In this document: positions 18,602-26,339 of the stretch, one piece after another
Numbering within the stretch: position 1 is the stretch's first letter
Layout: the number at the start of each line of letters is the position of its first letter
Assembly (NCBI GenBank): GCA_963849115.1
Contig: CAWKGK010000002.1
Location: 186,001 to 250,000, forward strand
Length of the DNA: 64,000 bases
DNA from: JACDAL01 sp963849115
Lineage (GTDB): Bacteria > Actinomycetota > CADDZG01 > WHSQ01
Direction: 5' to 3'
Notes under the pieces: generated by a model
Database searches by the model: none
The model's input: the letters and a program-made list of their open reading frames with translations, nothing else
What the model was told of the DNA's origin: nothing
Program-made: the position numbers and the translations under genes

Positions 18602-20110
18602 ATGACGTCTCAGGTTGAGCTGCTGGCGGACCGCTACAGACTCGAGTCCCGGATCGCGGCCGGGGGCATGGCCACTGTGTGGCTGGCTCGGGACGAGGTG
18701 CTGGCGCGTCCGGTCGCGGTGAAGCTGCTGCACCCTCATCTCGCGCGCGGGCCTTCTTTTCTCCAGCGCTTCAAGCAAGAGGCAATTGCCGCGGCGCGGC
18801 TTTCGCATCCTCGCATCGTCTCGATCTTCGACACCGGGGCGGCGAGCTCACCCGACGAAGAGTCGGCCCGGCCCTTCATCGTGATGGAGTACTGCAGCGG
18901 GGGCACACTGGCGTCCTTGCTGGCGGATGAGGGGCCACTGGACCCGGACCGAGCGATCGCCGTTGCCTCAGACATCTGCGACGCCCTTGGCCACGCCCAT
19001 CGCTTTGGAATCGTCCATCGTGACGTCAAGCCGGCCAACATCCTGTTGACCGGCGAGGGCGAGCTCAAGGTGGCCGACTTCGGGATCGCCAAGGCGGCTT
19101 TCGATACGACAGATCTCACCCGGACCGGCTCGATTCTGGGGTCGGTCTCCTACATCTCGCCGGAGCAGATCGAGGGTGGCGAGCCCGATCAGCGTTCGGA
19201 TATCTACGCTCTGGGAGTCCTGCTCTACGAGCTGCTAGCGGGACGGCCACCGTTCGTCGGCGAGAACCACCTGGGAGTGGCGATGGCTCATGTGCACGAA
19301 CAGCCTCCGTCGCTGCGCGGTCTCAGGGCTCAGATTCCTCGCCGGACCGAGCAGGTCGTGATGAAGGCTCTGTCCAAAGACCCCGAGCAGCGCTTCTCCT
19401 CGACCGAGGACATGCGGCTCGCGCTTGGGTCGAGCTCGGGAGGGACGACGCTGTTCGCTCCCGTCTCCCCGCCGGGCTCGCCCACCGCCGCTTCCGGCGT
19501 GCACTCTGCTGAAGCAGGGCGTGATCGTGGCCGGTCGGCCAGTCATACTCGGAACCTCGTGCCGATCTTCGTGGTGGTTGCCGCAGCGGTCTTGCTGGGG
19601 TTGGTCCTACCGCAGATCTTTGATGCTTCTGGGGAGCGGGGAGCGGGGGCCGGCGCATCCGGCGACGCCTCCGCGGGTTCCGGTTCCCCCATCCTCGAAA
19701 TCGACAAGCCGCTCGACTTCGACCCTCTAGGCGATCAGGAGGAGCATTCGGAGGATTTATCCGCCGCCGTCGACGGGAACGCCGCGACCTACTGGACCAC
19801 TGAAAGCTACGAAGCCGGGCTCGGCAAGGCGGGCGTAGGCCTGCTGTTCGACCTGGGACGATCGCGAGCAGTCGAAGCCGCCGTGATCACCTCCGACACG
19901 CCGGGCATGACAGTCGAGCTGCGCGCCGCGGACCAAGCACCTTCGGACTCGTCCGCCATGACCGCGGTCGGTGAGCCGGCCGGCGCCGAAGAGATCACTC
20001 GCCTAGCCGCCGGAGGGCGACGAGCCCGCTATTGGCTGGTGTGGATCACCGAGCTTCCTGATGGGCTTAGCAGCGCCCACATCGCCGAGGTTCGCTTCCT
20101 TGGCTCTTGA
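18602..20110 (+). CDS. Transmembrane Ser/Thr protein kinase with discoidin-like extracellular domain
   Basis: A 502-aa Hanks-type kinase. All catalytic elements are present: glycine loop IAAGGMATVW, Lys41 in VAVKLL, HRDVKPANILL (His139-Asp141) and DFG (159-161). A Pro/Ser-rich linker leads to one membrane helix (about 319-339). The extracellular part carries a motif of the F5/8 type C fold (VDGNAATYWTTESYEAG ... LLFDLGRSRAVEAAVI). It lies where M. tuberculosis MviN has its fused pseudokinase and ectodomain; here it is a free protein with intact active-site residues. It overlaps the sigma factor gene by about 11 bp, so kinase and sigma factor are probably co-expressed. Confidence 0.92.
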   Translation: MTSQVELLADRYRLESRIAAGGMATVWLARDEVLARPVAVKLLHPHLARGPSFLQRFKQEAIAAARLSHPRIVSIFDTGAASSPDEESARPFIVMEYCSGGTLASLLADEGPLDPDRAIAVASDICDALGHAHRFGIVHRDVKPANILLTGEGELKVADFGIAKAAFDTTDLTRTGSILGSVSYISPEQIEGGEPDQRSDIYALGVLLYELLAGRPPFVGENHLGVAMAHVHEQPPSLRGLRAQIPRRTEQVVMKALSKDPEQRFSSTEDMRLALGSSSGGTTLFAPVSPPGSPTAASGVHSAEAGRDRGRSASHTRNLVPIFVVVAAAVLLGLVLPQIFDASGERGAGAGASGDASAGSGSPILEIDKPLDFDPLGDQEEHSEDLSAAVDGNAATYWTTESYEAGLGKAGVGLLFDLGRSRAVEAAVITSDTPGMTVELRAADQAPSDSSAMTAVGEPAGAEEITRLAAGGRRARYWLVWITELPDGLSSAHIAEVRFLGS

Positions 20111-20669
20111 CGAGCTCTCGGACGAGCAGCTGCTCGAGGGCTTCCACCAGGGCCGCCAGGCTTGCTTCGAGATACTTGTCAGACGGCACGAGGACCGCAT
20201 CTTTGCTCTCGGCCTGCGGATGATGGGCAACAGAGCCGACGCCCTGGAGGCTGTTCAGGAGACCTTTCTAAACCTCCTTCGCCGCAGCGGCTCGTTCAAG
20301 GGAACCTCCTCCTTCGGTACCTGGCTGTATCGCGTGGGGATAAACACCTGTCACGACCTCCTTCGCAAACGAAACCGGCTCCCGGTCCCCGCGGAGACGC
20401 TTCCGGAAGTGCCGATGCGTCAAACCTCAGTCGATGACACCGTCGCGCTGCGAGCGGACCTGGCGAGTGCCCTGCGATCGCTTCCGGACGATTATCGAGA
20501 AGCCGTATTGCTGCACGACCTCGGCGGTTACCCCTACGAGGAAATCGCCCGCCAGACCAGCGTTCCGGTCGGGACGGTCAAGTCGCGCATCAGCCGAGGG
20601 CGACGGCTGCTCGCGGCCCGCCTGGAACAACCGGGCCACCCCTCGCCGTCCAAGCCGCATGCCTCTTGA
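20100..20669 (+). CDS. sigM: ECF-type RNA polymerase sigma factor (SigM-like position)
   Basis: A group IV sigma factor that directs RNA polymerase to a stress regulon. Region 2 spans LVRRHEDRIFALGLRMMGN to DALEAVQETFLNLLRR, with FGTWLYRVGINTCHD. Region 4 has LPDDYREAVLLHDLGG and the helix-turn-helix EEIARQTSVPVGTVKSRISRG. TTG 20100 overlaps the kinase stop and gives 189 aa; an in-frame ATG at 20061 is possible but would overlap the kinase more deeply. The following gene encodes its likely zinc-finger anti-sigma factor, and trxB comes next, the order of sigM-Rv3912-trxB2 in mycobacteria. The symbol is assigned by position, not by a known regulon. Confidence 0.88.
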   Translation: MALDELSDEQLLEGFHQGRQACFEILVRRHEDRIFALGLRMMGNRADALEAVQETFLNLLRRSGSFKGTSSFGTWLYRVGINTCHDLLRKRNRLPVPAETLPEVPMRQTSVDDTVALRADLASALRSLPDDYREAVLLHDLGGYPYEEIARQTSVPVGTVKSRISRGRRLLAARLEQPGHPSPSKPHAS

Positions 20670-21561
20670 TTCAGATGACGATGACGCGATGACCCAGGCC
20701 GGCGACCACCACGCCTGGTCCGAGCGGCTGCTTGAGTTCGCCCGCGGCGAGCTCGAGGGAGCGCGCTCCGAGGAGCTCGAAACGCATCTCCGCTCGTGCG
20801 CCGACTGCCGCGCTGAGCTTGCCGCGCTGAGAGCACTGCTCGAAGCGCCCGACGAACAGATGACCGACGCCGAACGCGCCGAGCTCCACGGCGCACTTCA
20901 GCAGAAGTCCCAGCAGGCCGGCAACGTCGTTCCTCTGGTGGCGCGGCCCTCGCTGGAGCGTCCTTTCATGAGCCGGCTGGCGCCCGCCCTCGGCGCGGCC
21001 GCGCTGTTGATCATCGGCGGCGTGGCGGTACTTCAGGGCGGCTTCGGCGGGAGCTCAGAGGACTCGGGTGACGCAGTAGGCGGCGCCGGCGGGAGCGAGG
21101 CTGCCCTGGAGTCTGAGGCTGGTGCGGCGATGGACGCAAGGCTCTCGGGCACTCCCGTGTGGCTGGGGGATCTCGGTAGCACGTCTCTGGATAGCGTCGC
21201 CGCCTTGACACGCTCCCGGTCGGCCGTGGAATCGGTGCGCGCCGCCTACCGCAGGGCACCTAGTGGGGATGCGAACCAGAAGCAATTGGAGCTTGCCGAT
21301 GTTCTCGCCCCGCAGGCCCCCGCCGAGCTTCGCTCCTCACTCCGCTCTTGTATCGATGAGGTTTCGTCGCAATTCGGAGACGCTCGCCTGCTCCCCGCCG
21401 TCGGTGCTCAGGGCCGACTCGAGGGAAGGGAGGTGCTGTTCGTGGGATTCGTCACCAGTTCCTCGGGCCGCCGCCCCGATCAGCTGGCGTTGTGGGCGTT
21501 CGAGCCGAACTCCTGTGCTCCCCTCGGCTACCAGGCGAGCCGCCTGACGGGCGGTCCCTAG
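20659..21561 (+). CDS. Zinc-finger anti-sigma factor, membrane-anchored
   Basis: A 300-aa protein. The cytoplasmic N-terminus carries the zinc-associated anti-sigma motif His43-x3-Cys47-x2-Cys50 (ETHLRSCADC), followed by one membrane helix (about 99-122) and a large extracytoplasmic domain of about 175 residues with two cysteines. It should hold the ECF sigma factor at the membrane until a signal triggers release or proteolysis. ATG 20659 overlaps the sigma gene stop by 11 bp; ATG 20689 is an alternative. The frame is open from 20434, but that portion is a shadow of the sigma gene. Confidence 0.88.
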   Translation: MPLDSDDDDAMTQAGDHHAWSERLLEFARGELEGARSEELETHLRSCADCRAELAALRALLEAPDEQMTDAERAELHGALQQKSQQAGNVVPLVARPSLERPFMSRLAPALGAAALLIIGGVAVLQGGFGGSSEDSGDAVGGAGGSEAALESEAGAAMDARLSGTPVWLGDLGSTSLDSVAALTRSRSAVESVRAAYRRAPSGDANQKQLELADVLAPQAPAELRSSLRSCIDEVSSQFGDARLLPAVGAQGRLEGREVLFVGFVTSSSGRRPDQLALWAFEPNSCAPLGYQASRLTGGP

Positions 21562-21689
21562 AGGCCCCTCCCCCCACGGAAATGTCGCTGCGGTCGCCGG
21601 CGTTCTGGTCCTTAGAATGAAGAATGAACGGCGCACAGGGCCGACTGGCCCTCAGCCCGTTTTCCGCCCGAAGTAAGGACAAGCGCAGC

Positions 21690-22625
21690 GTGGAGCAGGA
21701 CACTCGGAACGTGATCATCATCGGCTCAGGGCCCTCGGGCCTCACCGCCGCGGTCTACGCGGCCCGGGCCAACCTCGCCCCCCTGGTGATCGAGGGCTTC
21801 GAGGCCGGGGGTCAGCTCATGCTAACGACCGAGGTCGAGAACTACCCCGGCTTCGTCGACGGCATCATGGGTCCCGAGCTCATGGAGCAGATGCGCAAGC
21901 AAGCCGCCCGCTTCGGGGCCGAGTACCTTTCCGAGAACGTCACCTCGGTCGACTTCTCGTCCTCACCCTTTGAGGTGCGCGTCGGTGACTCCTCCTATCA
22001 AGCTCCCGCTGTGATCATCGCCACCGGCGCCCAGGCCAAGATGCTGGGCATCCCCGGCGAGAAGGAGCTGCTGGGACGAGGGGTATCGACCTGCGCCACC
22101 TGTGACGGCTTCTTTTTCAAGGATGAAGAGCTGTTAGTCGTCGGCGGTGGGGACTCGGCTATCGAGGAGGCCATATTTCTCACCAAGTTCGCCTCCAAGG
22201 TCACCGTGGTACATCGCCGCGCCGAGCTTCGTGCCTCCAAGATCATGCGGGATCGAGCTTTCGCCAATCCGAAGATCGACTTCGTGTGGAACTCCACCGT
22301 CTCCGAGGTTTACGGCGACACAAAGGTCGCGGGGGCACGGCTCTTCAACCTCGAGACTACAGAGACCACTTCGATAGAGGTCGCAGGAGTGTTCGTCGCC
22401 ATCGGCCACCTGCCCAGCACCTCCTTGTTCGAGGGTCAGATCGATCTGGTCGAGGGCTACATTGCGATTCCCGCGGACGACACCCAGACCTCGGTGCCGG
22501 GAGTGTTCGCAGCCGGGGACGTCGTCGACTTCAGGTACCGGCAGGCAATCACCGCGGCCGGGATGGGCTGTATGGCGGCCATGGACGCCGAGCGCTACCT
22601 CGAGGGCCTGCACATCCACGCCTGA
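21690..22625 (+). CDS. trxB: Thioredoxin reductase
   Basis: An FAD/NADPH flavoenzyme that reduces thioredoxin. It has the FAD-binding GSGPSGLTAA, the redox pair CATC (Cys135, Cys138 from this start), the NADPH-binding GGGDSAIEEA and the C-terminal FAD motif VFAAGDVVDF. GTG 21690 (AAGGA ten bases upstream) gives 311 aa, the usual length; ATG 21624 would add 22 unusual residues. In M. tuberculosis thioredoxin follows directly; here the next gene is convergent parB, and the only thioredoxin seen lies at 54.8 kb. The 22626-22777 gap holds a weak hairpin (CCACC ... GGTGG). Confidence 0.95.
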   Translation: MEQDTRNVIIIGSGPSGLTAAVYAARANLAPLVIEGFEAGGQLMLTTEVENYPGFVDGIMGPELMEQMRKQAARFGAEYLSENVTSVDFSSSPFEVRVGDSSYQAPAVIIATGAQAKMLGIPGEKELLGRGVSTCATCDGFFFKDEELLVVGGGDSAIEEAIFLTKFASKVTVVHRRAELRASKIMRDRAFANPKIDFVWNSTVSEVYGDTKVAGARLFNLETTETTSIEVAGVFVAIGHLPSTSLFEGQIDLVEGYIAIPADDTQTSVPGVFAAGDVVDFRYRQAITAAGMGCMAAMDAERYLEGLHIHA

Positions 22626-22777
22626 CACCCCAAAGAAACAAAGGGGGCTAGGCGTAAACGGTCGCCCCTCAACCACCGTGTCGGGTGGCTGGAAGTAGAC
22701 CGTTGCGCCCTGACCACCCCGAGGAGGCCGTTGGGGCGAATCCGGGGCGAGGAGTCCGGCGGGTCGGCCTCTGCTCG

Positions 22778-23680
22778 CTAGCGATCGGGGGACGCTACGG
22801 ACGGGCCACGCCCAGCACCCGCCAGGAGGGCAAGCAGTCGTTGCAGCTCATCCTCGGAGGTGAATTCGATGGCGATGCGGCCCTTGTTGTTCCTGCCCAT
22901 GGTCACACGCACGCGCGCCTGAAGCCTCTCGGAGAGGAGCCTCTGGGCGTCTACAGCTTCGGCTGCCGGCCTGCCGGCCGCCGCTCGTCCGGCCTTCCCA
23001 CTGGAAGTCGACATCTCGCCATAGCGACGAACCAGCTCCTCGGTATCCCGCACCGAGACTCCCTCCTGAGCTATTCGAATTGCAAGCCGACTCTGAAACG
23101 GGCTCTCGTTAAGGGCCAGGAGAGCCCGGGCATGGCCTGCACTAAGCCGCCCGCGCACCACCAGATCGTGGACGGCCACCGGGAGATCGAGCAGCCGCAA
23201 CGAGTTCGTGATTGCGGTCCGGCTGCGTCCCAACCTGCTTGCGAGTTGCTCTTGCGTCAGGCCACCGTCGTCGATCAGCTGACGGTAAGCGGCGGCCTCC
23301 TCGATCGGGTTGAGGTCTGCACGGTGAATGTTCTCGACGAGGGCTCGCTCGAGGGACCCGCGCTCGTCGGTGGCAATCAACATGACGGGGACTCGACCCA
23401 AGCCGGCCGCGCGAGCAGCCCGCCAACGGCGCTCCCCGGCGATCAGCTCGTAGCGCCCCTCTTCGGAGGGTCGGACGAGCAGTGGCTGCAGCAAACCCAG
23501 TGCGGCTATCGACGCAGCCAGCTCTGCCAGGGACTCCTCATCGAACTCACGACGAGGTTGATTCGGGTTGGGAACGATGTCCTCGGCCCTCACCTCGAGT
23601 GGTCCCGCGTCGCGCCCTTCATCCAGCTCGGGAGGCAGCAGGGCGTCTAGGCCCCGGCCCAGGCCGGCTCGCCTGGTCAC
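22778..23680 (-). CDS. parB: ParB chromosome-partitioning protein, from probable own start inside the fused frame
   Basis: The internal GTG at 23680 opens a normal 300-aa ParB. It has the N-terminal VTRRAGLGRGLDALLP, the CTPase motif GERRWRAA, ENIHRADLNPIEEA, a helix-turn-helix LTQEQLASRLGRSRTAITN for parS, and a C-terminal dimerisation region. ParB loads on parS and slides as a CTP-dependent clamp. Two perfect parS sites lie 1.6-2.0 kb upstream. No strong ribosome site precedes the GTG, which fits coupled translation from parA if parA ends at the overlapping TGA. Confidence 0.7.
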   Translation of the reverse strand: MTRRAGLGRGLDALLPPELDEGRDAGPLEVRAEDIVPNPNQPRREFDEESLAELAASIAALGLLQPLLVRPSEEGRYELIAGERRWRAARAAGLGRVPVMLIATDERGSLERALVENIHRADLNPIEEAAAYRQLIDDGGLTQEQLASRLGRSRTAITNSLRLLDLPVAVHDLVVRGRLSAGHARALLALNESPFQSRLAIRIAQEGVSVRDTEELVRRYGEMSTSSGKAGRAAAGRPAAEAVDAQRLLSERLQARVRVTMGRNNKGRIAIEFTSEDELQRLLALLAGAGRGPSVASPDR

Positions 23681-24685
23681 GACTCGGCCCAGGGGTCCGC
23701 AGGCGGCCAAGCCTCGACGAGACCGGCGGGCTCCGCGGTCACCACCCCGTAGCCCCTGCCCCCCGGACCCTGCCTGGTGCGAAGGGGCGTGCTCAGGTCC
23801 CTCCGTGCTGGGGCCAGGCGTGCCTCCGGAGCCCTCTCGAGCCGCCGCCGCGCTCACAAGGGCGCAGCGCTCCTCCAGCTCGCCCGCCACCAACCGGTAG
23901 GAAATAGAGCCGCGCGAGCCTGCGTCGAGAGTCACCACCGGTTGCCCGTAGGAGGGCGCCTCGGAGAGCCTCACGCTGCGGGGGACGACGGCCTTGAACA
24001 CGAGCTCCCCGAAGTGGGACCTGACCTCGTGGGCGACCTCGCTCGAGAGCCTGGTGCGCCCGTCATACATGGTCAGCAACAGCCCCGTGATGCGAAGAAT
24101 CGGGTTGAGCGAGCGCCGCACCCGTTCCGCAGTGTTCAGCAACTGGCCCAGGCCCTCGAGCGCGTAGTACTCGCACTGCACCGGGACCACCAGCCCGTGA
24201 GCGGCAAGCAACCCGTTCACAGTGAGCAGGCCGAGCGACGGCGGGCAGTCCACCAGCACGATGTCCCAGCGGCGCTCAGAGGCATCGAGCACCGCCTTCA
24301 GCCGACGCTCGCGCGCCGCCTGCTGCACCAGCTCGACCTCGGCTCCGGCGAGGTCCTGGCTGGCGGGAGCACAATCGAGGCCCGCGATGGCAGTCGGCAT
24401 CACGACATCCTCGAGGGCGGCCTCCTGCGAGAGGAGCTCATAAGTCGAACGGGCGACGGCGCGCCGATCCAGTCCCAGACCGGTGGTCGCGTTGGCCTGC
24501 GGGTCGAGATCGATCACAAGGGCGCAATATCCCCTCAGCGCCAGTGCTGCTCCCAGGTTCACCACCGAGGTCGTCTTACCGACCCCACCCTTCTGGTTGG
24601 CGATCGCAATTACCGGCACGCCGGGAGCGCCATCGACCTGTTCCAGTATCTTCCACGCAGCTCGGCCGGACGCCGTTGTAGTCAC
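22778..24685 (-). CDS. parA: ParA and ParB chromosome-partitioning proteins in a single open frame
   Basis: Read from GTG 24685 (8 bp after the rsmG stop), the frame encodes 635 aa with no stop between ParA and ParB. The ParA part (about 1-280) has the deviant Walker A KGGVGKTTS (Lys32), VLVDCPPSLG and the C-terminal region RSVRLSEAPSYG. A linker of about 55 residues follows; its second half is Arg/Gly-rich and looks off-frame. The ParB part begins at VTRRAGLGRGLDALLP. Removing one G from the six-G run (plus-strand 23759-23764) gives a more natural ParA end and a TGA overlapping the ParB GTG as GTGA. So this is either a fusion formed by a one-base change or a sequence error. ParA is the ATPase that moves ParB-parS complexes. 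Confidence 0.85.
   Translation of the reverse strand: MTTTASGRAAWKILEQVDGAPGVPVIAIANQKGGVGKTTSVVNLGAALALRGYCALVIDLDPQANATTGLGLDRRAVARSTYELLSQEAALEDVVMPTAIAGLDCAPASQDLAGAEVELVQQAARERRLKAVLDASERRWDIVLVDCPPSLGLLTVNGLLAAHGLVVPVQCEYYALEGLGQLLNTAERVRRSLNPILRITGLLLTMYDGRTRLSSEVAHEVRSHFGELVFKAVVPRSVRLSEAPSYGQPVVTLDAGSRGSISYRLVAGELEERCALVSAAAAREGSGGTPGPSTEGPEHAPSHQAGSGGQGLRGGDRGARRSRRGLAACGPLGRVVTRRAGLGRGLDALLPPELDEGRDAGPLEVRAEDIVPNPNQPRREFDEESLAELAASIAALGLLQPLLVRPSEEGRYELIAGERRWRAARAAGLGRVPVMLIATDERGSLERALVENIHRADLNPIEEAAAYRQLIDDGGLTQEQLASRLGRSRTAITNSLRLLDLPVAVHDLVVRGRLSAGHARALLALNESPFQSRLAIRIAQEGVSVRDTEELVRRYGEMSTSSGKAGRAAAGRPAAEAVDAQRLLSERLQARVRVTMGRNNKGRIAIEFTSEDELQRLLALLAGAGRGPSVASPDR
23759..23764. 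other. Six-base C homopolymer that decides whether ParA and ParB are fused
   Basis: On the coding strand this is GGGGGG within TCC GGG GGG CAG. With six G the frame runs on into ParB. With five G the downstream reading ends ...PADPWAES at a TGA that overlaps the ParB GTG by four bases. Composition of that alternative tail is more protein-like than the Arg/Gly-rich tail in the given frame. It is a typical site for a sequencing or polymerase slip. Confidence 0.7.
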
Positions 24686-24692
24686 AACGTAG

Positions 24693-25301
24693 TCACACGG
24701 GGCCGGAGCGTGAGCGCCCCTCCTCCATGCGGGTGATGATAGCAAGCCCCTCCGATACCCTCTCGGCTTCCGCCGGCAACCGTGTGCCCGCGAAGGCGAA
24801 GATCCCGGCCACTCCACCCGCTCGGACAAGGGGCAACAGAAGCCTGAATGCCACGGCTGGGGGCGCCAACGCTCGGGCCAAGGCGCAGACGTGGCTACCC
24901 AGAAGGGCTGGGCGGCGCGCGGCCTCCTGGGCGGTGAGCGTCAACACCTCGCAGTCGAGCTCGAGGACGCGGACACACTCCTCCAAGAAGGCGGCCTTGC
25001 GGGGCCGCGGTTCCAGCAGGCGCCAGTGCCGGGGGTGGGCCGATATCGCGAGGGGGACCCCGGGCAGACCAGCCCCCGAACCGACGTCGGCGGCCGGGCC
25101 CGGCGGCAACGGATTCACCAGCGGAACAGCGAGCAGGGAATCGGCGATGTGCCGCTCTTCAAAACGGGGGAGGTCCCCCGGCGAGACCAGATCCAGCCGC
25201 GGCGCCCAATGCCGCACGAGGGCCGCGTACTCGGCCAGTTGAGCTTGCTCTTGAGAGCCCACCGGTGGGTACTCAGGATCTCCCTCATTGGCCATGAACA
25301 T
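24693..25301 (-). CDS. rsmG: 16S rRNA (guanine-N7) methyltransferase RsmG
   Basis: SAM-dependent methyltransferase of 16S rRNA G527 (E. coli numbering), also called GidB. At 202 aa it shows ERHIADSLLAVPLV, the SAM-binding loop ADVGSGAGLPGVPLA and LLEPRPRKAAFLEEC. Two ATG codons are possible, 25301 and 25295. The first overlaps the left base of a parS site, so ParB bound there would sit on the start of the gene. It lies 7 bp upstream of parA as in other actinobacteria. Confidence 0.93.
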   Translation of the reverse strand: MFMANEGDPEYPPVGSQEQAQLAEYAALVRHWAPRLDLVSPGDLPRFEERHIADSLLAVPLVNPLPPGPAADVGSGAGLPGVPLAISAHPRHWRLLEPRPRKAAFLEECVRVLELDCEVLTLTAQEAARRPALLGSHVCALARALAPPAVAFRLLLPLVRAGGVAGIFAFAGTRLPAEAERVSEGLAIITRMEEGRSRSGPV

Positions 25302-25316
25302 GTTTCACGTGAAACA
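25301..25316. promoter_or_regulatory. parS centromere-like site 1
   Basis: Perfect 16-bp palindrome TGTTTCACGTGAAACA, the bacterial parS consensus bound by ParB. It abuts the rsmG start codon. The identity with site 2 extends to 23 bp (25297-25319). Confidence 0.95.
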
Positions 25317-25323
25317 TTCGGCA

Positions 25324-25584
25324 CTAGCCGTGTTGATTCACCCCAACTCCCCGTAGCCACCATCGAAGGAAGGCGAGCGTCACGGCGACTAAGCTGCCTA
25401 CTAGGACAGTCGCCCAAACCCAGGATGAAGCCTGCTCTACTGTGAGCCAGAGGGGGGTGAAGCCGACACCGGCCGCGACAATTGCGCAGATTCTTCGTCC
25501 GAGGCTTGGGGGCGCTACTGCTGCGCGAGCGCGGTCAACGTACGCGGCGATGTCCGCTCTCGCTTCGTTCAGGATGCGTCCCAC
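25324..25584 (-). CDS. Small two-helix membrane protein between parS sites, unknown function
   Basis: An 86-aa frame starting GTG at 25584. A polar N-terminal helix (MGRILNEARADIAAYVDRAR) is followed by two hydrophobic segments (about 31-50 and 54-74) and a basic end. Codon pattern and amphipathic/hydrophobic layout look coding. It lies between two parS sites in the parAB-rsmG-jag transcription direction. I recognise no family. Confidence 0.55.
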   Translation of the reverse strand: MGRILNEARADIAAYVDRARAAVAPPSLGRRICAIVAAGVGFTPLWLTVEQASSWVWATVLVGSLVAVTLAFLRWWLRGVGVNQHG

Positions 25585-25676
25585 TCAATGTCCACGTCCT
25601 CGATAGTTCTTTTCCCTACCCCCGCTAGAGAGGGGGGTGCGACAGAATGGGAGAGTCGACTAGGTGACTGCAAACA

Positions 25677-25692
25677 TGTTTCACGTGAAACA
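25677..25692. promoter_or_regulatory. parS centromere-like site 2
   Basis: Second perfect copy of TGTTTCACGTGAAACA, 376 bp from the first, in the gap between the jag stop and the small membrane protein gene. Identity with site 1 extends to 23 bp (25673-25695). It is about 2.8 kb from the dnaA start, a normal distance for origin-proximal parS. Confidence 0.95.
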
Positions 25693-25733
25693 TTCCCCCA
25701 CCTACGGCGACGAATCCAGCCGCCCCTTGCCCC

Positions 25734-26339
25734 TTATTCGCCCCGGACTATGACCTTGCGCTGTGGGTCCTCCCCTTCGCTGAAGCTGGAAGCTCCATCG
25801 ATTTCTGCGATGGCGTCGTGCACAATCTTGCGCTCATAGGCGTTCATCGGCTCGAGCTCGATCTCGGTTCCCCGCTCCATCGCGCGCTCCGCCATTTCGC
25901 GGGCGTAATCGGTCAGCGACTCACGGCGCCGGGCTCGGTAGCTCTCCACGTCCACCAGCAGCCGAACATGCGCTTTGAGGCGCCGCTGAACGGCCGTTCG
26001 AGTGAGCTCCTGCACCGCCTCGAGCGTTTGCCCGCGCCGACCGATGAGCATCCCGAGGTCGTCCCCGCTGATCTCGACCGATACCCGGCCCTCGACGACG
26101 GAGGCCACTACCTCCCCCTGCAGGCCCATTGCCTCGAGAAGCCCCTCAACGAACTCGCCCGCCACCCGTGCGATCTCTTCAGGAGCAACGTCCTCCGCCC
26201 GAGTCCTGTCGCCGGTCTCCGCATCCACCTCGCCGGGGGCTGATTCCGGGATCCCCTCCTCCGCAATAACCTCCGACGGCTCCCCTCCTGGCGCTTCGGT
26301 TCGGTCTTGATCGCTCGCTTCGGTTCGGTCTTGGGTCAT
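25734..26339 (-). CDS. jag: KhpB/Jag RNA-binding protein (KH and R3H domains)
   Basis: A 201-aa RNA-binding protein of the Jag/SpoIIIJ-associated family. An acidic N-terminal region of about 55 residues is followed by a KH domain with the loop LIGRRGQTLEAVQ, then an R3H domain (LEPMNAYERKIVHDAI). It is thought to act with KhpA in post-transcriptional control of cell-wall growth. Its ATG overlaps the yidC stop by four bases. Order yidC-jag-rsmG-parA-parB is conserved. Confidence 0.93.
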   Translation of the reverse strand: MTQDRTEASDQDRTEAPGGEPSEVIAEEGIPESAPGEVDAETGDRTRAEDVAPEEIARVAGEFVEGLLEAMGLQGEVVASVVEGRVSVEISGDDLGMLIGRRGQTLEAVQELTRTAVQRRLKAHVRLLVDVESYRARRRESLTDYAREMAERAMERGTEIELEPMNAYERKIVHDAIAEIDGASSFSEGEDPQRKVIVRGE

